A stretch of 10,208 bases of DNA from Phoronis ovalis. Its lineage: Eukaryota; Phoronida; Phoronidae. Location of the stretch: assembly GCA_028565635.1 (NCBI GenBank), contig JAOXYB010066445.1, forward strand, positions 1-10,208, read 5' to 3'. The position numbers were made by a program, and so were the translations under genes. Below the pieces are notes generated by a model. It was not told the DNA's origin. It saw nothing but the letters and a program-made list of their open reading frames with translations, and made no database searches. Shown piece after piece: positions 7,301-10,208 of the stretch (within the stretch, counting starts at the first letter, position 1; each line of letters starts with the position of its first letter).

Positions 7301-10208
7301 TGAGAGGTCATAAAGCATTAATTAAACTTCACGCATTGGACACATGAATATGAAACTACAACCAGGACAGAGTATAAATGTTAACGTTTCAGAAAGTATT
7401 TATTTATTTTTCTTAAAGTATTGGAATGATCATATATGAATTGTGGGTGCATTATCAATATAACCTATGTTCTATATATTTAATACTACATGTTTTAGTT
7501 GAGTGGTGGCACATAGTTCAGTCTGGACCATTTGGAATCCCTCAAAAGTTCCTGTAGTGCCGAGATTTCTAGAAATATTAGTTTGTGGACAGTAACAGAT
7601 AACTCGACCGGTCAAGCAGTTCCATTGTCTGGTGTGGCTGATGTTCTGGCCAGCAACTGTCCTAATGAGTGTATGTTGAGTGGGGATTGTAAGAATGGTA
7701 AGCTTAGGTCAGATCTTGTGCATATATTATAAAGCTGGTGATATATAATAAGGACATTTACTGTGGCAATGAGTTATGACTTACTTCATAATGTGCAGTA
7801 ATTTTTGTAACATCCAATGTTTACATGGCTCATATTTTATGTAAAAGTTCAATTTTTTAAATGATTTTCAGGAACTTGTCATTGCTATAATGGCCTCTTG
7901 GGTGATGATTGCTCTGTAAATATCACAAAACCACCTGACATATATTCAATTCCTAAGCAAGGGTTGTGTGACTTAAGTACTCGACCATGTGAACTGACAC
8001 CTATCCAGGATGACTTCATTGGCATTTCTAATATAACATGCCGTCTACGTGCAATTACAGTAAGTGTAACTACCAACCGATTTTTTTGCAAACAAAGTAA
8101 AGGGATAATTTATATTGATGATGATAAATGTATGAACAGGTTCAATTGAAGCTTATAAGTTTAGGTTAATTGTGTAAAACTTCAGGAGAACAGGCTAACA
8201 TAACATTGTCATTATGTTATTTTAGTAATCACTCAATTTTGTGTGCCGTATCAATACAATTTTGCATTGAGAATAATTTTATGCAACACGAACAGTTTAA
8301 TAATAAATAGCAATTAATATTATTTTTTTTCTCCAGATTTCAGGAGCAGACCACCAGGTTTCTGATGAAATAGACTTTGTCATGGCAGAATTCCAACATC
8401 TTGGTGAAATTTTCTGTCCACTGCCTGAACATGTTAAGCGTAGACGTCGCAATCTTTCTCCAAATTCTAACACAGTTGAAGCCAGTGGATATTTTATTAG
8501 TATATCTTACGATGGGGATCATTTTAGTGATGAGTTGGTGCTGGTTGCATATGATGCTGTGTGTGAAGTCTGCAATACAACCTCACTGGAATGTACTATA
8601 AAGGTTTGTGAAATTTATAGTTGTATTTTTAACTTCAAAGGCTGATGAAAATGAGAAGATGCATGTTATGATAATGTTATTTCTACGATGAACACTATGA
8701 AGAAATGAAAAAACAAACATTTAATACAGAGGGTGAGAGCCCAGAGATACTCCTGGTTTTTGCTTTTACATGTATTAATGTGTTGCCAGACCAAATCCAA
8801 AATTTTAGCTTTTGACAGCATGCAAACCAAATCCTAAGTGTTTTAAGATATAGCAGTAGCAATCCAAAGTTTTTAAAAGTTATGTAGCAACAATCCAAAT
8901 ATTTACTGCAACTTGTGGTACCTAACTAACCTTTTTGAATTTCTGAATGGTAGCAATCCAAAAATATAATAGAAATGCATGCACAATCCAAATTCAAAAT
9001 TTTCTCCTCATAGGTACCTTCCACGTCCAGCCCAAAAGCAATACAAGTACCCCCGGGTAGGAAAGCTATGTCTAAAGTGTTATTCACACAGTTCAGGTAT
9101 TCCTATATAGCATTGTGCTAACTTTTAGTTATTGGATTTCTAGAATAATTCATGTCATATTGATGGCACATGTTACGCTCCTGGTGATAAAAATCCTCTA
9201 AACAGCTGTCAGATGTGTGATCCAAGTAACAGCAATGGTAACTGGACAGAAGTGGTAAGAATCAGCATACTAGAATAATTTTACAGCTTAAAATTCTGCT
9301 CCGAAAGAAAGGACAACCATGTGTGTGATAAGTTTCACTAAAGTTAACCAGTATCTGTACTGTTTCAGAGTTTGAAGCCATTGTCTGTCCCATCTTTTAG
9401 TGTCATAGTTTAAACATAAAATTGTGTGACATCTTGTGGTTGTCAATGTCATATCTTAGTGCAGAGTATTAGATTTGTTATCGTTGTATTCTTTTAAACT
9501 GCCAAGTCAATGCATAGTTGTTATGATAGCGTATCCACTTTTCTTTTAGGATAGTGCCTGTTTTATTGACGGATTCTGTTACATAAACCAAGAAGAAAAT
9601 CCTAATCTGCCATGTTTTATATGTGACTATTCTATTACAAATCACACCTGGACACAAAAGGTAAAATGATCGTAAGAAAGCAAAAATTAATATATGATAT
9701 TAATTATATATAATGGTAATGTCCAATGCAGATAAAGTACAAATGGTTGACAAGTCCATAATAAGAAATGTGTCTGAGTATGTAATGTATTATATAATTG
9801 TTTACATTTATTCAGATAGAAGCTCTGAAATAATATAATATACGGTATTTGTGGAGGAACTTTATAACGAAAATTGTGAACAGAAATGGTCGTTAGCATC
9901 CTATTAATTTATCTTGAAAACTGCAGGGATATGTTATCAATCCAGAATGATCAACTATTCAAATTTCGAATTGGTTTTATTCTGAAGGGCCATATTTGAT
10001 AATGAGTTTTAAACCTCTATGTGATTCCATTGGTTGTTGCCATGATAAATAGTTACTGAAATTAATTTAAAATTGTAAATCTAATCCATCACTAAGGCAT
10101 GAGTATTATACTGCAACTGTATTACATGTACTTTTTTAGGCAAACAGTTGTTTTATTGACTTTATATGTTATGAAGATGGTCATATTTCTGAAGCTGTGG
10201 AATGTGAT
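1172..10208 (+). CDS. VWDE-like protein (VWD + EGF + cysteine modules), 13 exons, partial at both ends
   Basis: Joined exons: 1172-1365, 3246-3331, 3671-3734, 4284-4496, 4724-4935, 5289-5574, 5902-6054, 7499-7697, 7872-8059, 8337-8603, 9144-9254, 9550-9660, 10140-10208. Every intron is GT..AG and phases agree throughout, giving 717 codons (residue 1 = the Val codon at 1174). Seen: a VWD domain (about residues 79-256), a conserved Cys segment after it (about 352-425), an EGF-like module (456-482), a beta-rich segment ending in YDAVCEVC, then repeated modules with CxIDGxCY. About ten N-x-S/T sequons and the cysteine pattern indicate an extracellular protein. This order matches animal VWDE proteins (family knowledge); the ligand and role are unknown. 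No signal peptide is visible because the 5' end lies outside the window. One in-frame TAG at 7514-7516 interrupts the chain, so the gene may be broken or spliced around it. Gene identity is confident; intactness is not. Confidence 0.85.
1992..2222 (+). repeat. Left terminal inverted repeat of the element
   Basis: This arm pairs with 2600-2826 in inverse orientation. The best conserved blocks are tataaataatcgaaattcc and aactttgggaaaaaca in the outer part, and gtggtattttg and gaaaacaa further in. The inner limit is approximate because matching decays. Confidence 0.7.
2600..2826 (-). repeat. Right terminal inverted repeat of the element
   Basis: This is the inverse copy of 1992-2222, carrying tgtttttcccaaagtt and ggaatttcgattatttata as complements of the left-arm blocks. 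The divergence between arms indicates that insertion or arm formation is not very recent. Confidence 0.7.
3246..3331 (+). CDS. Exon 2: start of the VWD domain
   Basis: The acceptor is tctccacag ending at 3245 and the donor GTATGT begins at 3332. It enters at phase 0 and leaves at phase 2. It encodes residues 65-92 plus part of 93, reading VRVLDNDNNVAGKRC then YSHNDPHMRTFDG. The C-x-x-x-x-DPHMRTFDG pattern is the classic opening of a VWD domain, with the first domain cysteine at residue 79. Confidence 0.9.
3332..3670 (+). other. Intron 2 (339 bp)
   Basis: The donor GTATGT and acceptor cttcgttgtag are clear. The intron is AT-rich, and I see no gene, repeat or structured element in it. Confidence 0.8.
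3671..3734 (+). CDS. Exon 3: VWD domain, GEFILYRH strand
   Basis: A short 64-base exon with acceptor ttgtag ending at 3670 and donor GTATGT at 3735. It completes the split Thr codon and encodes residues 94-114, including NYEMQKEGEFILYRHAVLPVE. Together with exon 2 this gives TFDG-T-NYEMQKEGEFILYRH, a textbook VWD beginning in which a Gly-Glu-Phe-x-Leu-Tyr strand follows TFDG. It leaves at phase 0. Confidence 0.9.
3735..4283 (+). other. Intron 3 (549 bp) with a foldable tRNA-like patch
   Basis: The donor is GTATGT and the acceptor ttatttggcag. It contains the structured stretch at 3943-4031 and its flanks, which are richer in G+C than the rest of the intron. No coding sequence is seen. Confidence 0.75.
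3943..4031 (+). repeat. Possible tRNA-derived SINE remnant or structured RNA element
   Basis: The stretch begins TGGTCTGAGTGGTAATGG, which resembles the A-box region of Leu/Ser-type tRNAs, and continues gctaaaagccggagac, which resembles the end of an anticodon arm and variable region. A poor B-box-like gcttgagtag follows. TGGTCTG (3943-3949) is exactly complementary to CAGACCA (4025-4031), and CAGCTTG (3992-3998) to CAAGCTG (4011-4017) around a 12-base loop, so nested hairpins can form. A decayed SINE is the simplest explanation. The boundaries and family are unknown. Confidence 0.3.
4284..4496 (+). CDS. Exon 4: central VWD domain
   Basis: The acceptor is tttggcag ending at 4283 and the donor GTAACT begins at 4497. 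Both ends are phase 0 and it encodes residues 115-185. It begins VHTYYQRCNSVATCNCAVAV and carries the VWD cysteines in RCNSVATCNC, DTCYKD and GCDEQ. The open reading continues past the donor into the intron, so the splice site rather than a stop defines the end. Continuity with exon 5 (SYT to IHLPTGGKV) supports the junction. Confidence 0.9.
4724..4935 (+). CDS. Exon 5: C-terminal VWD domain with the Ca-loop-like DGNSTNDF
   Basis: The acceptor is ttcgccag ending at 4723 and the donor GTATAT begins at 4936. It enters at phase 0 and leaves at phase 2, encoding residues 186-255 and part of 256. It includes GWNNYLSVDMEPS and then GGLYGYLDGNSTNDF, the VWD segment that normally reads GLCGxxDGxxxNDF. 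The usual Cys after Gly-Leu is Tyr here (residue 223). Two N-glycosylation sequons are present (NST, NET). It ends with the FAETWR motif typical of a VWD end. Confidence 0.9.
4936..5288 (+). other. Intron 5 (353 bp)
   Basis: The donor is GTATAT and the acceptor gtctcttcag. It is AT-rich, with nothing else recognisable. Confidence 0.8.
5289..5574 (+). CDS. Exon 6: post-VWD linker with furin-like RKKR
   Basis: The acceptor is tctcttcag ending at 5288 and the donor GTAACC begins at 5575. It completes the split Arg codon and encodes residues 257-351. It opens VPSHESLYNG, has cysteines in HVFCECP, ANCGVS and QKCIHP, and then the basic run RKKR at residues 322-325 (5485-5496), followed by an acidic stretch DYVDDSDEAEYSF. 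RKKR fits the proprotein-convertase rule R-x-K/R-R, so cleavage in the secretory pathway is an inference. It leaves at phase 0. Confidence 0.88.
5575..5901 (+). other. Intron 6 (327 bp)
   Basis: The donor is GTAACC and the acceptor tgttgttccag. No gene or repeat is seen inside. Confidence 0.8.
5902..6054 (+). CDS. Exon 7: conserved post-VWD segment, first part
   Basis: The acceptor is tgttccag ending at 5901 and the donor GTGAGA begins at 6055. Both ends are phase 0 and it encodes residues 352-402. The peptide starts EPDWISPWTEESARQYC and ends DNCMQDIK. In VWDE-like proteins this W-T-E-E-x-A-x-x-x-C block is followed, after CxxDI, by an S-G-x-T block that lies in exon 8. Confidence 0.88.
6055..7498 (+). 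other. Intron 7 (1444 bp)
   Basis: The donor is GTGAGA and the acceptor catgttttag. It is a long AT-rich intron without a supported gene. A cryptic acceptor-like ttttcag ends at 6684, followed by a short open stretch that I do not accept as an exon. No clear mobile element is seen. Confidence 0.75.
7499..7697 (+). CDS. Exon 8: conserved segment end and EGF start, interrupted by in-frame TAG
   Basis: The acceptor is catgttttag ending at 7498, with a good pyrimidine-rich lead, and the donor GTAAGC begins at 7698. It enters at phase 0 and leaves at phase 1, encoding residues 403-468. It reads LSGGT, then TAG at 7514-7516, then FSLDHLESLKSSC. Codons on both sides fit the expected family block (D-I-x-x-S-G-x-T-x-F-x-x-x-x-L-x-x-L-x-x-x-C), so the stop sits inside real coding sequence. 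The AG of the TAG could act as an acceptor, starting the exon at 7517 in the same frame with a loss of six codons. Later residues include NISLW, NST and the first three EGF cysteines (456, 460, 466). Confidence 0.72.
7872..8059 (+). CDS. Exon 9: EGF-like module end and downstream Cys segment
   Basis: The acceptor is gattttcag ending at 7871 and the donor GTAAGT begins at 8060. The first two bases complete a Gly codon, and it encodes residues 470-531. TCHCYNGLLGDDC closes the EGF-like module begun in exon 8: cysteines 456, 460, 466, 471, 473 and 482 give six cysteines in the C-x3-C-x5-C-x4-C-x-C-x8-C spacing of a tenascin-like EGF. NIT sequons follow (VNIT, SNIT), with further cysteines in GLCDLSTRPC. 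It leaves at phase 0. Confidence 0.88.
8337..8603 (+). CDS. Exon 10: beta-rich segment with KRRRR site
   Basis: The acceptor is ttttttttctccag ending at 8336, with a strong pyrimidine tract, and the donor GTTTGT begins at 8604. Both ends are phase 0 and it encodes residues 532-620. It holds the basic run KRRRR at residues 565-569 (8436-8450) followed by NLSPN, then GYFISISYDGDHFSDE and YDAVCEVCNTT. The S-x-S-x-D-G-x-x-F-S followed by Y-D-x-x-C-x-x-C pattern resembles the IPT/Ig-like segment found in VWDE-type proteins before the cysteine repeats. The basic run is a second candidate convertase site. Confidence 0.88.
8604..9143 (+). other. Intron 10 (540 bp) holding a ~31-bp repeat array
   Basis: The donor is GTTTGT and the acceptor ggatttctag. 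Its centre (8794-9015) is a degenerate tandem repeat. The remainder is AT-rich with no coding sequence. Confidence 0.75.
8794..9015 (+). repeat. Degenerate tandem repeat, ~31-bp unit keyed by AATCCAAA
   Basis: AATCC occurs at 8794, 8830, 8861, 8892, 8955 and 8985. The steps are 36, 31, 31, 63 (twice about 31) and 30, so about seven units are present, with the unit near 8924 having lost the core (aactaacctttttgaa). Units typically run aatccaaa, then T/A-rich sequence, then gtagc or gcaac just before the next core. It is a minisatellite-like array that has drifted. Confidence 0.6.
9144..9254 (+). CDS. Exon 11: cysteine module 1 (37 residues)
   Basis: The acceptor is ggatttctag ending at 9143 and the donor GTAAGA begins at 9255. 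It is exactly 111 bases, phase 0 at both ends, encoding residues 621-657. The key pattern is NNSCHIDGTCYAPGDKNPLN followed by a CxxCDP pair and NWTE at the end. Cysteines fall at module positions 4, 10, 22 and 25, with Trp at 34. It is the first of a tandem series whose next two members are the following exons. Confidence 0.9.
9550..9660 (+). CDS. Exon 12: cysteine module 2 (37 residues)
   Basis: The acceptor is ttcttttag ending at 9549 and the donor GTAAAA begins at 9661. It is also exactly 111 bases and phase 0 at both ends, encoding residues 658-694. It reads DSACFIDGFCYINQEENPN, then a CFICD pair and NHTWTQ. Cysteine positions 4, 10, 22 and 25, the N-P at 17-18 and W-T at 34-35 match module 1 exactly, so the two exons are duplicates of one unit. 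Confidence 0.9.
9661..10139 (+). other. Intron 12 (479 bp)
   Basis: The donor is GTAAAA and the acceptor gtacttttttag. It is very AT-rich, with TA-rich runs near 9690-9715 and 9785-9845, and I see no gene. Confidence 0.8.
10140..10208 (+). CDS. Exon 13: cysteine module 3, cut by window end
   Basis: The acceptor is acttttttag ending at 10139. The 69 bases visible encode residues 695-717 at phase 0: ANSCFIDFICYEDG and then VECD. Cysteines are at module positions 4, 10 and 22 as in modules 1 and 2. The usual Gly after I-D is Phe here. The exon runs off the window, so its end and any further modules cannot be seen. Confidence 0.85.

Noticed and set aside
7885-8091. Minus-strand open stretch opposite exon 9
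   Set aside because: It is the antisense shadow of the EGF exon. The + strand reading has cysteines, sequons and splice sites.
8340-8522. Minus-strand and alternate-frame open stretches over exon 10
   Set aside because: They are shadows. The phase-0 + reading joins exons 9 and 11 in frame and has the family motifs.
1-10208. CRISPR arrays, bacterial operons, riboswitches or phage genes
   Set aside because: The window is eukaryotic with spliced exons. The only regular repeat (8794-9015) is a drifted minisatellite without spacers.

Overview
This is an intron-rich, AT-rich animal genomic window. I see no bacterial features: there are no operons or long ORFs, but there are many short open stretches bounded by GT/AG splice sites. 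One gene dominates it. On the + strand I can chain 13 exons (1172 to 10208, open at both ends) that keep a consistent reading phase at all 12 introns and give 717 codons. The chain encodes part of a secreted or surface protein of the VWDE type (von Willebrand factor D and EGF domain-containing protein). Families like this are common in marine invertebrates. Base composition and intron density would suit a mollusc such as a bivalve, but that assignment is an inference, not a demonstration.

Layout. 1-1171: non-coding, with a degenerate tRNA-Tyr-like sequence followed by a T-run (about 234-310) and two short protein-like stretches of unknown meaning. 1172-1365: first visible exon, leading into the VWD domain. 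Intron 1 (1366-3245) carries an ~835-bp element with long terminal inverted repeats (1992-2826). 3246-4935: four exons forming the VWD domain. 5289-6054: post-VWD linker with a furin-like RKKR site and a Cys-containing conserved segment. 7499-8059: two exons holding the rest of that segment and a six-cysteine EGF-like module. 8337-8603: a beta-rich segment with a second basic site (KRRRR). 9144-10208: a tandem series of ~37-residue cysteine modules, each encoded by its own phase-0 exon, the third cut by the window end.

How the parts fit. The product is an extracellular modular protein, with many N-glycosylation sequons, paired cysteines, and adhesion- or matrix-type domains. Two dibasic processing sites could cut it into VWD, central and C-terminal pieces.

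Most notable observation. The exon at 7499 contains an in-frame TAG (7514-7516) inside an otherwise well conserved block. The AG of that stop is itself a possible alternative 3' splice site, and using it would remove the stop while keeping frame. The gene is therefore either a broken allele or pseudogene, a sequence error, or a locus where a tandem acceptor decides whether full-length protein is made. Other points worth checking are the long-TIR element, a foldable tRNA-like stretch in intron 3 (3943-4031), and a degenerate ~31-bp tandem repeat in intron 10 (8794-9015). I did not find convincing evidence of a wholly new biological system.
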